Shown here in pieces: positions 8,046 through 16,243 of a stretch of DNA of 64,000 nt. Positions within the stretch are counted from its first letter, which is position 1; every line of letters starts with the position of its first letter. The stretch is from Inhella crocodyli. GTDB lineage: Bacteria > Pseudomonadota > Gammaproteobacteria > Burkholderiales > Burkholderiaceae_C. Location of the stretch: NCBI RefSeq assembly GCF_004004565.1, contig NZ_SACM01000001.1:434001-498000 (forward strand), written 5' to 3'. The notes beneath the pieces are model-generated. The model did not search any database, had not been told where the DNA came from, and saw nothing but the letters and a program-made list of their open reading frames with translations. Made by a program: the position numbers and the translations under genes.

Positions 8046-8995
8046 GGCGAAGGGCTCCGCTCCATCAGCAAATAGGTGTTGTACGCGTTGATCCGGTTGG
8101 CCACCCCAAAGAGCGGCAAGCCCATGAAGCGCGACCAATCGGCCCGGGCGTAAGCCTCCTCGAACGGCTCCATGTCGCGGGCCGCTTGCCCCATCACGTG
8201 ACGCAGGTGCTGCAGGTAGTCCCGCGTCAGTTGCAGGTCCAGTGCGGGCTGGTCGCTGACCGGGCCGTGCCCCGGCACCACCAACTTGGGCTTCCAACTC
8301 AACAGTTGGTCCAATGCAGCGACCCATGCGGCGCTGTCGGCCTGGCCCACGAAGGGAATGCGTTGGCGAAAGACCAGGTCGCCCGCGAACAAGACCCCCT
8401 CCCGCTCGGCCATCACGGTCAAGTCCTCGGGCGTGTGGGCGGGCCCCGCATGGCGGAAGTGGAAGCGTTCACGTCCCAACGCCAAAGTCCAATCGCCCTC
8501 CAGCCACCGGTCGGCTGGCACCAGGTGCGTGTGTTCGTCGATCCAAGGGAACAGGTCGGCCCGACTGGCCTGCAAGCGCAAGGCGGCGGTGTCCGACTGC
8601 AGGTAGTCCTGGGCGGCCCGATGGGCGATCACCTGGGCCCCTGCGGCTTGGAGCACTTGCACGCCATAGATGTGGTCGGCGTGGTAGTGCGTCAGCACCA
8701 CGAAGCGAACGGGCTCGGCCGTCACGCGTCGAATCTCCGCCAGCAACTCCTCGGCCAGGGCCGGCGAGCCCAAGGCGTCGATCACCACCACGCCCGCACC
8801 GGTGGTGACGAAGGCCGCGTTGGAGATGAAGTTCCGGTTGGCGCTGGATCCCAGCGCCGACTGTCCCTGGACGAACCAGACATGGTCCGCCACCTGCTCG
8901 GCCCGCACGGCTTGCGCGTGAGCACTCGACCCGAAGGTCAGCAACAGGGCCGCGGCGAGCCCGAGGGCCCGGCGCCAGGGCATGAATGGCGTCAT
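8042..8995 (-). CDS. Exported metallo-beta-lactamase-fold hydrolase, SoxH-like
   Basis: A 317-aa MBL-fold protein with a Sec signal (RRALGLAAALLL...AHAQA). Zinc ligands are visible as HYHADH, a later His in AGPAHTPEDL, Asp in FAGDLVF and His in VVPGHGPV. The layout fits SoxH and the related quinoprotein relay system metallohydrolases that often accompany sox genes; the reaction is not established. ATG at 8995 is chosen because it begins the signal peptide; a GTG at 9022 would add nine residues. It is the first gene of a minus-strand set with thioredoxin, two cytochromes and arsR, divergent from fccAB. Confidence 0.85.
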   Translation of the reverse strand: MTPFMPWRRALGLAAALLLTFGSSAHAQAVRAEQVADHVWFVQGQSALGSSANRNFISNAAFVTTGAGVVVIDALGSPALAEELLAEIRRVTAEPVRFVVLTHYHADHIYGVQVLQAAGAQVIAHRAAQDYLQSDTAALRLQASRADLFPWIDEHTHLVPADRWLEGDWTLALGRERFHFRHAGPAHTPEDLTVMAEREGVLFAGDLVFRQRIPFVGQADSAAWVAALDQLLSWKPKLVVPGHGPVSDQPALDLQLTRDYLQHLRHVMGQAARDMEPFEEAYARADWSRFMGLPLFGVANRINAYNTYLLMERSPSP

Positions 8996-9017
8996 GAGGG
9001 AAACCGCTTGATCTGCA

Positions 9018-9026
9018 TGCACGAAT
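9018..9026. promoter_or_regulatory. TGCACGAAT element in the soxH-like/fccA divergent promoter
   Basis: The 9-mer lies between the divergent starts at 8995 and 9124, followed by an AT-rich ATATATGA stretch that is the likely promoter core. The reverse complement recurs at the first arsR start (6674-6682). Operator function is inferred. Confidence 0.3.
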
Positions 9027-9123
9027 ATATGACCAGAATGGATCAGCGTCTACGGAGATTGCGCTTGCCAAGGGGCGGGCCGGTCTGCACCATGGCCGCC
9101 CCAATGCCCACAGGAGACACCCG

Positions 9124-9447
9124 ATGAGCCTTGCATTCCCAACGCGATGGGGGCTGTGCGCCCTGGCGCTCGCGCTGCCCATGGCACCCAGCCTGGCGCA
9201 GGACCTTCAACTGGCGCGCAACCTCGCCGCCACCTGCGCCAACTGCCATGGCACGAATGGCAAGGCCAAAGGCGACATGAAGCCCCTGGCCGGCATGCCC
9301 GCTGACAAGCTCTTGGCCTTGTGGGCCGACTACAAGAGCGGCGCACAGCCGGCGACGATCATGCACCAGATCTCCAAGGGCTACACCGACGAACAGGTGC
9401 GCCTGATCGCGGCCTATTTCGCCAGCCAATCCCCAGCCAAGCCATGA
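9124..9447 (+). CDS. fccA: Exported monoheme cytochrome c, heme partner of FccB
   Basis: A 107-aa protein with a signal peptide (about residues 1-26, ending SLAQ) and one heme site, C38-A-N-C41-H42, followed by GTNGKAKG and an MHQISKGYTDEQ helix typical of small class I cytochromes. It precedes the flavoprotein gene directly and its stop overlaps an ATG in that frame, so it is most likely the electron-accepting heme subunit of flavocytochrome c sulfide dehydrogenase (FccA or SoxE). The size matches the monoheme form. ATG at 9124 follows CAGGAGAC. Confidence 0.85.
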   Translation: MSLAFPTRWGLCALALALPMAPSLAQDLQLARNLAATCANCHGTNGKAKGDMKPLAGMPADKLLALWADYKSGAQPATIMHQISKGYTDEQVRLIAAYFASQSPAKP

Positions 9448-9458
9448 AGGAGACCTCC

Positions 9459-10742
9459 ATGAACATCGGATTCGATCGATCGCGCCGAGGGCTCCTGATG
9501 GGGGCGGCCGCTTTGGGCGCCCTGGGATTGGCAGCCTGCGCCACCCCGGGCGGCCCGTCCATCGGCCGCGTCGTGGTCGTGGGCGGTGGATTCGGCGGTA
9601 GCACCGCCGCCCGTTACCTGCGCCTGTGGGGCGGCAACGTGGACGTGACTTTGGTGGACCGCAACCCCCAGTTCATCTCCTGCCCCATGTCGAACCTCGT
9701 GCTGGGGGGCTACAAGCAAATGGCCGACATCACCCGCGGCTACGAGGGCTTGAAGGCCTTGGGCGTGAAGGTGCTGCAGGGCGAAGTCAGCGCCATCGAT
9801 GCCACCGCCCGCAAGGTGAGGCTTGCCGACGGCACCGAGTTGGCCTACGACCGCTTGGTGGTGTCGCCCGGGGTGGATTTCATGGTCGACCAGATCGGGG
9901 GCCTGCAAGCCGCGCTGGACAAGGGCCAGGTGGCGCATGCATGGAAGGCCGGGCCGCAAACGGTGGCCTTGCGCCGGCAATTGGAAGCCATGCCGGATGG
10001 CGGCGTGTTCGCGTTGTCCATCCCCAAAGTGCCTTACCGCTGCCCACCGGGCCCGTACGAACGGGCCTGCGTGGTGGCCGCCTACCTGAAGCAGCACAAG
10101 CCCAAGAGCAAGGTGCTGGTGCTGGATGCCAACCCGGAAGTCCAGTCCAAGAAGGCGTTGTTCGAGAAGGCCTTCCAACAGCACTACGCCGGACTCCTGG
10201 AGTACCGCCCGAACGCCGAGTTGAAAGAGGTGGACGGAACCTTGGCGAAGTTGGAGTTCGAGGACGTGAAGGCCGACGTGTTGAACGTGGTGCCCCCCCA
10301 GAGGGCGGGCGACATTGCCAAGTCGACCGGGCTGATCAACATCAACCAACGTTGGTCCGGGGTGAATTGGCTGACCATGGAGTCGACCGCCGTGCCCGGT
10401 GTGCACGTGCTGGGCGATGCCACCTTCCCGGCCCCGCTGATGCCCAAATCGGGGCACATGGCCAATCAACACGCCAAGGTGGCGGCGGCGGCCATCATCC
10501 AGTTGCTCAAGGGCGAGCCCGTGAACGCCACGCCAGTGGTGATGAACACCTGCTACAGCTTTGTCACGGCGCGAGACGTCATCCACGTGGCCACGGTTCA
10601 CCAGTACGACGCCGCCGACAAGGTCTTCAAGACGGTGCCGGGCTCGGGGGGCGTCTCGGCCGCGGCCAACCAAATCGAGGGGCGCTACGCGCTCAGCTGG
10701 GCCCAGAACATCTGGGACGACATGCTGGCAGTGCCGGCCTGA
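9459..10742 (+). CDS. fccB: Flavocytochrome c sulfide dehydrogenase, flavoprotein subunit (SoxF/FccB)
   Basis: FAD enzyme (427 aa) that oxidises sulfide in the periplasm and passes electrons to the FccA heme. A twin-arginine signal (SRRGLLMG then Ala/Gly/Leu core to about residue 28) fits export of a folded flavoprotein. The dinucleotide site is VVVVGGGFGG. Cys75 in FISCPMSN matches the family's covalent FAD cysteine, and Cys195 (YRCPPG) with Cys365 (NTCYSF) match the redox-active pair. ATG 9459 is preferred over ATG 9444 because AAGGAG sits 6 bases before it. It converges on a cytochrome c4-like gene 15 bases downstream, with a strong hairpin between them. Confidence 0.93.
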   Translation: MNIGFDRSRRGLLMGAAALGALGLAACATPGGPSIGRVVVVGGGFGGSTAARYLRLWGGNVDVTLVDRNPQFISCPMSNLVLGGYKQMADITRGYEGLKALGVKVLQGEVSAIDATARKVRLADGTELAYDRLVVSPGVDFMVDQIGGLQAALDKGQVAHAWKAGPQTVALRRQLEAMPDGGVFALSIPKVPYRCPPGPYERACVVAAYLKQHKPKSKVLVLDANPEVQSKKALFEKAFQQHYAGLLEYRPNAELKEVDGTLAKLEFEDVKADVLNVVPPQRAGDIAKSTGLININQRWSGVNWLTMESTAVPGVHVLGDATFPAPLMPKSGHMANQHAKVAAAAIIQLLKGEPVNATPVVMNTCYSFVTARDVIHVATVHQYDAADKVFKTVPGSGGVSAAANQIEGRYALSWAQNIWDDMLAVPA

Positions 10743-10751
10743 CGCTCGGAC

Positions 10752-10785
10752 GGCCGCCTACTTGAGCCCACTCAGGTAGGCGGCC
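10752..10785. terminator. Long stem-loop between convergent fccB and the cytochrome c4-like gene
   Basis: Perfect 10-bp arms GGCCGCCTAC (10752-10761) and GTAGGCGGCC (10776-10785), extended inside by a T-G pair and TGAG/CTCA with a CCCA loop, give about 15 pairs. It overlaps the last codons of the cytochrome gene. There is no T run on either side, so it may block read-through or protect 3' ends instead of acting as a classic intrinsic terminator. Confidence 0.55.
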
Positions 10786-11363
10786 ACCGCCTTGACTTCC
10801 AACTCGCTGAGCTTGCTGGCGATGCTGTGCATGACGGCGTTGTCGTTCGTGCGCTCCCGCCGGTTGAACTGCTTCAGTTGGTTCTCTGTGTACTGCGCGT
10901 GTTGACCCGCCAGCCGCGGCAAGGTGGCACTGCCGTGGGCGTCCGTGCCATGGCAGCTGGCGCAAGCGGCCACGCCGTTGTACGGATTGCCGCGCAGGTA
11001 CACAAAGCGCCCCACGCCAGCCAGGTCGCTGTCGTCCACCGGGTGGCCCATGGTCGGCTGGGCGGCGGCCCACGCCCCCAGGGCTTGCATCTCGGCCGGT
11101 GACAGGCCTTCCACCATCGCTTGCATCGTGCTGCTCTTGCGCTTGCCACTCTGGTAGTCGGCCAACTGCCGCGCCACGTAACTGGCGTTTTGTCCGGCCA
11201 GCCGTGGAAAGACCGGACTCGAACTTTCACCGGCCATGCCATGGCAGAGGAAGCACTTGCCTTGCACGATCTCTTCGGCCTTTGCCATGTCCGGATTGGC
11301 TTGCGCGCCTGGCGCCAAGAGGGTGGCCGAAAGCACGACGGCAATTGCGGGGCGGAGGGTCAT
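10758..11363 (-). CDS. Diheme cytochrome c, c4 family
   Basis: A 201-aa exported cytochrome with a signal peptide (ending AQA near residue 22) and two heme sites, C37-F-L-C40-H41 and C134-A-S-C137-H138. Each is followed by an FPRLAGQ or LPRLAGQ motif, the signature of two tandem c4-type domains. It probably passes electrons from sulfur oxidation to a terminal oxidase. Its start overlaps the stop of the YeeE-type transporter gene (ATGA). It is the last gene of the soxCDYZAXB operon. Confidence 0.9.
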   Translation of the reverse strand: MTLRPAIAVVLSATLLAPGAQANPDMAKAEEIVQGKCFLCHGMAGESSSPVFPRLAGQNASYVARQLADYQSGKRKSSTMQAMVEGLSPAEMQALGAWAAAQPTMGHPVDDSDLAGVGRFVYLRGNPYNGVAACASCHGTDAHGSATLPRLAGQHAQYTENQLKQFNRRERTNDNAVMHSIASKLSELEVKAVAAYLSGLK

Positions 11364-12454
11364 GATGGGGTCGCCATGATCGAAGGGTCTTGAAGGGAGG
11401 CCGTCGGGGTGTGGTCGAGCCAGCGGTCGGTCAGGGCCGCCGCCGCCCACATGGCGAACAAAGTGACCCAAGCGGTGAGCGAGAAGACCGCGGCCCCAGA
11501 GAGCCCAGCCCCAACGGCGCAGCCCCCAGCCAGCATGCCGCCAAAGCCCATCATCATGGCCCCCACCAAGGCGCGGCGCATGCTGGCGCCGCCCTGAAAC
11601 CCTTCCAGCTTGAGTTCGCCGAAGCAGGCGGCGGCCGCGAACGACCCCAGCACCACGCCCACGATTAAGCCCATGTCGAAGTTCAACGGCTTGCCACCGG
11701 CGAAGAGCACCCGAGAAAGAAACTCTGCCGACGGCCCGGTGAAGCTCAAGGCCTGAATGGGGTGTGGATCGAACGAGACCGTGCTCACGGCGTGCGTGAA
11801 GGCCCATGCAGCGGCGACCGACAGGCCCACCACCATCGCGCCGCCCCAAGCCCACGGGGCCACCCGTTGGCGCCGCGCCCACCAGATCGCCGCCGCCAAC
11901 CACGCCAGGCCAAAGAGCATGGCACTGCCGTGGCCCCACCCCCAGCGCAAGAGCAGATCCCGACCTGCCCCACCCTCCACGGTCCACCCGCCCGCCAGGG
12001 TCTCCCGCAGCGGCGCGAGGACCCCGCTCCAACTCGCCTGCGCCGTCACCGCGAAGACCAAGCCGGAAACGACCGAACGCAGGTTCCCCCCCGCCGCCAG
12101 GACCAGCAGCCGACTGGAACACCCTCGCGCCAGGACCATGCCGGCCCCGAACAGCAGGCCGCCCAGGGCTGCGCCCGAGACGCTGCCGCGTGCGGCCAGT
12201 TGACGGGCGCTGCTGGCGTCCAGGACGCCCGACCAGGCCAAGCCCTGCGTGACGAGCACGGCGGTGGCGAACGCAAACAGCCACACGGTGAGTTTGCCGC
12301 CACCCTGGTTGCGGGCAAACTCGATGACCGCCGATCGCAAACAAAAGCGACTGCGCTGGGCGAAAAAGCCGAAGAGCACCCCAACGGTCAGTCCGCCGAG
12401 CGCGAGAACCTGGGACTCACCCCAGGCGTCGACCGCCGCTTGCAACAGCGCCAT
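11360..12454 (-). CDS. YeeE/YedE-family sulfur transporter (SoxT-like)
   Basis: A 364-aa multi-pass inner-membrane protein, about 9-10 helices. The family cysteines are in place: Cys38 (RSRFCLR), Cys112 (LARGCSSR) and Cys312 (LAGGCAVG), which in YeeE line the path for thiosulfate or related sulfur groups. Full length for the family. It lies 6 bases after a periplasmic DsrE-like gene and overlaps a cytochrome gene, inside the sox operon, as SoxT proteins do. Substrate (thiosulfate, sulfite or sulfane sulfur) and direction are not shown by the sequence. Confidence 0.88.
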   Translation of the reverse strand: MALLQAAVDAWGESQVLALGGLTVGVLFGFFAQRSRFCLRSAVIEFARNQGGGKLTVWLFAFATAVLVTQGLAWSGVLDASSARQLAARGSVSGAALGGLLFGAGMVLARGCSSRLLVLAAGGNLRSVVSGLVFAVTAQASWSGVLAPLRETLAGGWTVEGGAGRDLLLRWGWGHGSAMLFGLAWLAAAIWWARRQRVAPWAWGGAMVVGLSVAAAWAFTHAVSTVSFDPHPIQALSFTGPSAEFLSRVLFAGGKPLNFDMGLIVGVVLGSFAAAACFGELKLEGFQGGASMRRALVGAMMMGFGGMLAGGCAVGAGLSGAAVFSLTAWVTLFAMWAAAALTDRWLDHTPTASLQDPSIMATPS

Positions 12455-12460
12455 GCTGCT

Positions 12461-12901
12461 TCAGGGCTTGATGTAGGCCGCCCCCTGCTGCTGGAGCTTG
12501 GCCAAACGCACGACCCCCGACGGGGTGAACTCCGCCTCCTGAATGAACTGCTCTTTGGTCAAGTTGCGGTTCTTCAGGGTGATTTCACAGACCTCGAACT
12601 TGACCCCGCGCGCCACCAGGGCCGCCACCGGACCCGCAAAGGAGGCCTCGCTGCGGTCCTTCATGCCCTCCATCAAGAAGTCCACGCCGAACGCGTGGGC
12701 CACGACGGTGATCTTGGCGCTGGGGTCCACATCGAGGTGATTGCGCACGTTGCGCAGGGCCTTGAGTGCCTGCGAGGAGGTGTCGTCGATGTGGTAGACG
12801 ACCGCCTGTGCCCAGGCCGTTGTGCCCGCCCCGAGCGCGGCAATGCCCAGCGCGAGGCTGGCGATGAAGTGGGCGGTCCGGGTCGAACGCTGGAGGGTCA
12901 T
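12461..12901 (-). CDS. Exported DsrE-like protein
   Basis: A 146-aa protein with a signal peptide (about residues 1-32, ending AWAQA). The mature part follows the DsrE/YchN pattern: VVYHIDD, ITVVAHAFGVDFLM, VAALVARGVKFEVCEITL. One conserved cysteine, Cys105 in FEVCE, sits where DsrE-type proteins carry persulfide. Most DsrE proteins are cytoplasmic, so this export signal is notable. Position between soxB and the YeeE transporter (20 and 6 bases away) suggests a periplasmic sulfur carrier that serves the transporter or SoxYZ; this is inference. Confidence 0.8.
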   Translation of the reverse strand: MTLQRSTRTAHFIASLALGIAALGAGTTAWAQAVVYHIDDTSSQALKALRNVRNHLDVDPSAKITVVAHAFGVDFLMEGMKDRSEASFAGPVAALVARGVKFEVCEITLKNRNLTKEQFIQEAEFTPSGVVRLAKLQQQGAAYIKP

Positions 12902-12921
12902 GTCGTGCTCCGAAATTGGGG

Positions 12922-14658
12922 TCACACCGCCATGCCGGGGTTGCCCTGAACGCCAATGAGGCGAGGAAGGTTGGGCTTGCGAGAGGTCACCCGACCGCCT
13001 TGTGCCCGCAGCCAAGTCTCCACGTGGTCCCACACGGGCTTCACGCCTGGCAGGGTCCGTGCCTCCTCGGCCACGGGGGCCCATCCCGCCACGCGGTAGG
13101 TCTTGTCGGCTTCGATCGGTCGGCCGTGCAAGCGCAGGTCGCTGATGCGGCGCCCTGCCCCCGCACTCGGCTCGATCGCGTAGGTCAAGCCGCCCACCCG
13201 CACCATGTCACCCCCCTGTTGGTAGTAGGGGTCGGGGTTGAACAGGTTGTCGGCCACGTCTTCCAGCACGGTCTTGATGAACTCGCCCTTCATCGGCGTC
13301 AAGGTGGCCATCGGGTAGGTGATGGCCAATTGGTCCATCATCAACTCGCGCGTGATGGGGTCGCCGGGCAACAGGCTGGTGCCCCAACGGAAGCCCGGGC
13401 TGAAGGCCATCTCCGCATCCAGGGTTTGCATGAGGGCGTCGCAAACCAGTTGGTCCCAGCTGCCATTGAAATTGCCGCGGCGGTACAACAGGCCATCGGT
13501 GACGGCGAGCTGTTCCGACAGCTTGGCTTCGTAAGGCGCCCGGATCTTGCGGATCAAGGCGTCCATGGCCGGGTCGGCTCGGAGCATTTGGCTGAAAACC
13601 GGCAGCAGGCGGTAGCGGTAGTCCACCAGTTTGCCGTCCTTGACCTGGAAGTCCATCACGCCCAAAAACTTGCCGTTGCTGCCGGCGTTGGTCACCAGGG
13701 TGGTGCCTCCCGGGTTCTTCACCGGCACGGCCACCGGCACGCCATCGTGGGTGTGGCCACCGAAGATGGCGTCGATGCCCCGAACCCGGCTCGCCATCTT
13801 CAGGTCCACGTCCATGCCGTTGTGGCTGAGCACCACCACCAACTGGGCGCCCTTCCCTCGCGCCTCGTCCACCATGGACTGCATGTTCTCGTCCTGGATG
13901 CCGAACGCCCAGTCGGCCACCATGTAGCGCGGATTGGCGATGGGGGTGTACGGGAAGGCCTGCCCGATGATGGCCACGGGCACGCCGTTGATCTCGCGCA
14001 CCACGTAAGGCTTGAAAACCGGGTCGCCGAAATCGTTGGTCTTGACGTTCTGCGCGACGAAGTCAACGTGGCCGGCGAAATCCTTGTCGACGATTTCCTT
14101 CACCCGCTCCATGCCATAGGTGAACTCCCAGTGGCCGGTCATCACGTCCACGCCCAAGAGCTTGCAGGCGTCCACCATGTCTTGGGCCTGGGTCCAAAGG
14201 CTGGTGGCGCTGCCTTGCCAAGTGTCGCCACCGTCCAGCAGCAAAGCGCCCGGTCGGCTGGCCTTCATCCGCTTGACCAAGGTGGACAGGTGCGCAAATC
14301 CTCCAACTTGCCCGTACCGGCGGGAAGCCCGCTCGAAATCGGTGAAGGTGAAGGCATGGGCCAGTGCAGTGCCCGGCGCCAGGTTCAGTTGCTTGAGCAG
14401 GTGTTGCCCCACCAAATGCGGCAACTGCCCCCGCATGGCCCCCACCCCCAGGTTGACGCTCGGTTCGCGAAAGCGAATGGGCTGGAGCTGGGCGTGGCAA
14501 TCGGTCATGTGCAGCAGCGACACGTTGCCAAAGGCAGGCACGTCGTACAGCGCCGCCTCGGCCGTCGCCGCGTCGGCGCTCTCCCACCGGCCCAAGGCCA
14601 TGCCCGCCATCGAGGCGCTGCCGAGCACCTGCAAGAACTCGCGTTTGCTTAGATTCAT
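12922..14658 (-). CDS. soxB: SoxB thiosulfohydrolase
   Basis: SoxB cleaves sulfate from the thiosulfonate on the SoxY cysteine. The 578-aa product has a short export signal region with KREFLQ and GSASMAG, then the metallophosphoesterase domain (HMTDCHAQL at 50-58, GDTWQGS, GHWEF, SHNGMDVD, GGHTHDG) and a 5'-nucleotidase C-terminal domain. Both dimanganese ligand sets are present and the length is normal. The start is 61 bases after soxX, with a terminator-like hairpin between. It is 20 bases before the DsrE-like gene. Confidence 0.96.
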   Translation of the reverse strand: MNLSKREFLQVLGSASMAGMALGRWESADAATAEAALYDVPAFGNVSLLHMTDCHAQLQPIRFREPSVNLGVGAMRGQLPHLVGQHLLKQLNLAPGTALAHAFTFTDFERASRRYGQVGGFAHLSTLVKRMKASRPGALLLDGGDTWQGSATSLWTQAQDMVDACKLLGVDVMTGHWEFTYGMERVKEIVDKDFAGHVDFVAQNVKTNDFGDPVFKPYVVREINGVPVAIIGQAFPYTPIANPRYMVADWAFGIQDENMQSMVDEARGKGAQLVVVLSHNGMDVDLKMASRVRGIDAIFGGHTHDGVPVAVPVKNPGGTTLVTNAGSNGKFLGVMDFQVKDGKLVDYRYRLLPVFSQMLRADPAMDALIRKIRAPYEAKLSEQLAVTDGLLYRRGNFNGSWDQLVCDALMQTLDAEMAFSPGFRWGTSLLPGDPITRELMMDQLAITYPMATLTPMKGEFIKTVLEDVADNLFNPDPYYQQGGDMVRVGGLTYAIEPSAGAGRRISDLRLHGRPIEADKTYRVAGWAPVAEEARTLPGVKPVWDHVETWLRAQGGRVTSRKPNLPRLIGVQGNPGMAV

Positions 14659-14688
14659 ACCTCAGGATCCACGAATGCAAGCCGCCAG

Positions 14689-14713
14689 AAAAACGCCTGG
14701 TTCCACCAGGCGT
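14689..14713 (-). terminator. Terminator-like hairpin between soxX and soxB
   Basis: On the minus strand ACGCCTGGT and ACCAGGCGT (14693-14713) form a perfect 9-bp stem with a 3-base loop, followed by TTTT. This is an intrinsic-terminator shape located after soxX and before soxB in the same operon. It may reduce transcription of soxB and later genes relative to soxCDYZAX, or protect the upstream mRNA. Confidence 0.65.
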
Positions 14714-14719
14714 GCGGGC

Positions 14720-15364
14720 TCATTGATTGACGGGGGACTGGGGGTCCAGCAACAGCGCCATCAGGTGGCGAATTTGGCCCTCGTCCAGCAAACCCGCGTG
14801 CCCGAAGCGTGGCATGTTCGAACAAGCGGCGTAGGCCTTGCTGTTCCACAACTTGCCCCAGGTGTACTGCACGATGGGCAAGGCCGCCGGATCGGCGGAG
14901 TCTTTGACCCCTCGAAGCTTGCCGTAGTTCCACAGGCTGGGACCGATGGTGCCGAAGGAGATTTCCTTCTTGTCGATCTGGTGGCAGTTGTAGCAATTGC
15001 CGCCGTTGGCGCTGGTGGCGGTACTGACATCGGTCCAGGTCATGCCGCGGCCGTTTTGAGCGATGCGCTCGCCCTCCTTCCAATCGCCGAGATAGCGGCC
15101 ATCGCTGGGGGGCTTGATGGTGGCCATCGCCTCTTTTTCGATGCGCTGGGCCACGGCCTCAGGCGGCGCTTTGTCGCTGGAGCAGGCCTCTTGCCCGAGG
15201 TCTTGCTGAAGGCGGTCGACTTTGGCAATGCCTTGGTCGCGGAAAGAGGCCTTGATCATGGCCTGGGCCTGCGCGTCGAGTTCGGCCGGGCCTGGCAGGC
15301 TGGCGCAACTGGCAAGCGCCACCAGGGTTAGGCCGCCCGAGATCCACAGTAGAGGTCGGTTCAT
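14720..15364 (-). CDS. soxX: SoxX, monoheme cytochrome c of the SoxAX complex
   Basis: SoxX takes the electron when SoxAX joins thiosulfate to the SoxY cysteine. This 214-aa form is longer than the short SoxX proteins because about 100 residues precede the heme site C124-Y-N-C127-H128; long forms occur in other proteobacteria. The C-terminal WNYGKLRG, YTWGKLWN and MPRFGHAGLL segments are typical of SoxX. The N-terminus LVALASCAS has a lipobox with Cys20, so it may be a lipoprotein. It follows soxA by 10 bases. Confidence 0.93.
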   Translation of the reverse strand: MNRPLLWISGGLTLVALASCASLPGPAELDAQAQAMIKASFRDQGIAKVDRLQQDLGQEACSSDKAPPEAVAQRIEKEAMATIKPPSDGRYLGDWKEGERIAQNGRGMTWTDVSTATSANGGNCYNCHQIDKKEISFGTIGPSLWNYGKLRGVKDSADPAALPIVQYTWGKLWNSKAYAACSNMPRFGHAGLLDEGQIRHLMALLLDPQSPVNQ

Positions 15365-15374
15365 GGTGGGGTCC

Positions 15375-16184
15375 TCAGCGCTTGATGGCGGGCGCGATGG
15401 ACACCGCGCCCTTGGCGTTCACGCCCATGTAGCTGGCCAAGGCAATGGTCACGTCGGACCCAAAGCCCGGGTAAGGGAAACGTTGCTGGCGGAAGCAGTC
15501 GTTCAAACGGCGCTGCATGCTCCACATCTCGCCGCTGGACACCCGGTAGGCCGGCCACGCGGCAAAACCAACGCCATCACCGGGGTTGGTGGTCAGGTTG
15601 GGCAGGTCTTGCAAGCGAATGCGCTTGCCCGATTCGCCGTGGCAAGAGGCGCAGGAGAAGTCGTGCGTTCCCCCTCGGAAGAAGAAGGCCCGTTTGCCCA
15701 ACTCAACCATGCGGCGTTCTTCCACGTGGGCGGTGGGCAGGTTCATCTTCATGCCGCGGGACTCCGAGGAGATCCAGGCGGCCAAGGCCTCCATGTTGCT
15801 TTGCTCGCCACGGCCAAAGGGCGTGGCAGCAATGGCCTTGGCATCCAAACCTTGCAGGGTCTCCATGCAGGTCAGCAAACGGCTTTCCAGGTCTTGCACC
15901 CGCTTCGTGTCGGCAAAGTAGCGCGGCAACTCGACGAACGCCCCTTTCACCACGCCCGCGCCCTTGCCCAGGTCGCACTGTTCCATCGAGGCGTTCTTCG
16001 GACCGCGCTTGCGCTTCCAAAGGTCTTCGCCTTTGGCTTCGAAGAGCTCGGCAGGGTTGCCGTCCTCGAGCATCTTGCGGTACTCGGCGATGCCGTCGGC
16101 AGCGCTCTTGGTTTGGGCCGCCGCGGCGGTGGCGAGTGCGACGGCCGCGGCCGTCGCGATCAGGGGCTTGAGCGAATGTCGCAT
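15375..16184 (-). CDS. soxA: SoxA, catalytic cytochrome c of the SoxAX complex
   Basis: SoxA (269 aa) binds thiosulfate and transfers it to SoxY with SoxX. Signal peptide about residues 1-23. The heme site is C178-A-S-C181-H182. The first heme site of diheme SoxA is replaced here by lone Cys70 and Cys106, which in monoheme types form a disulfide. Cys230 in LNDCFRQQRFP is the active-site cysteine that becomes a persulfide heme ligand. The PGxGVGFAAWPAYR segment is typical. It is 59 bases after soxZ and 10 before soxX. Confidence 0.96.
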   Translation of the reverse strand: MRHSLKPLIATAAAVALATAAAAQTKSAADGIAEYRKMLEDGNPAELFEAKGEDLWKRKRGPKNASMEQCDLGKGAGVVKGAFVELPRYFADTKRVQDLESRLLTCMETLQGLDAKAIAATPFGRGEQSNMEALAAWISSESRGMKMNLPTAHVEERRMVELGKRAFFFRGGTHDFSCASCHGESGKRIRLQDLPNLTTNPGDGVGFAAWPAYRVSSGEMWSMQRRLNDCFRQQRFPYPGFGSDVTIALASYMGVNAKGAVSIAPAIKR

Positions 16185-16243
16185 GTCTCCATTCCCATCG
16201 GGGCGCACGCGGGGTCGTGCGCGGGTTCGTCGGGCCAGGGGGG

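Noticed and set aside
9444-9446. ATG at 9444 as the fccB start
   Set aside because: The ATG at 9459 has AAGGAG at good distance and leads straight into the twin-arginine signal; 9444 lacks a ribosome site.
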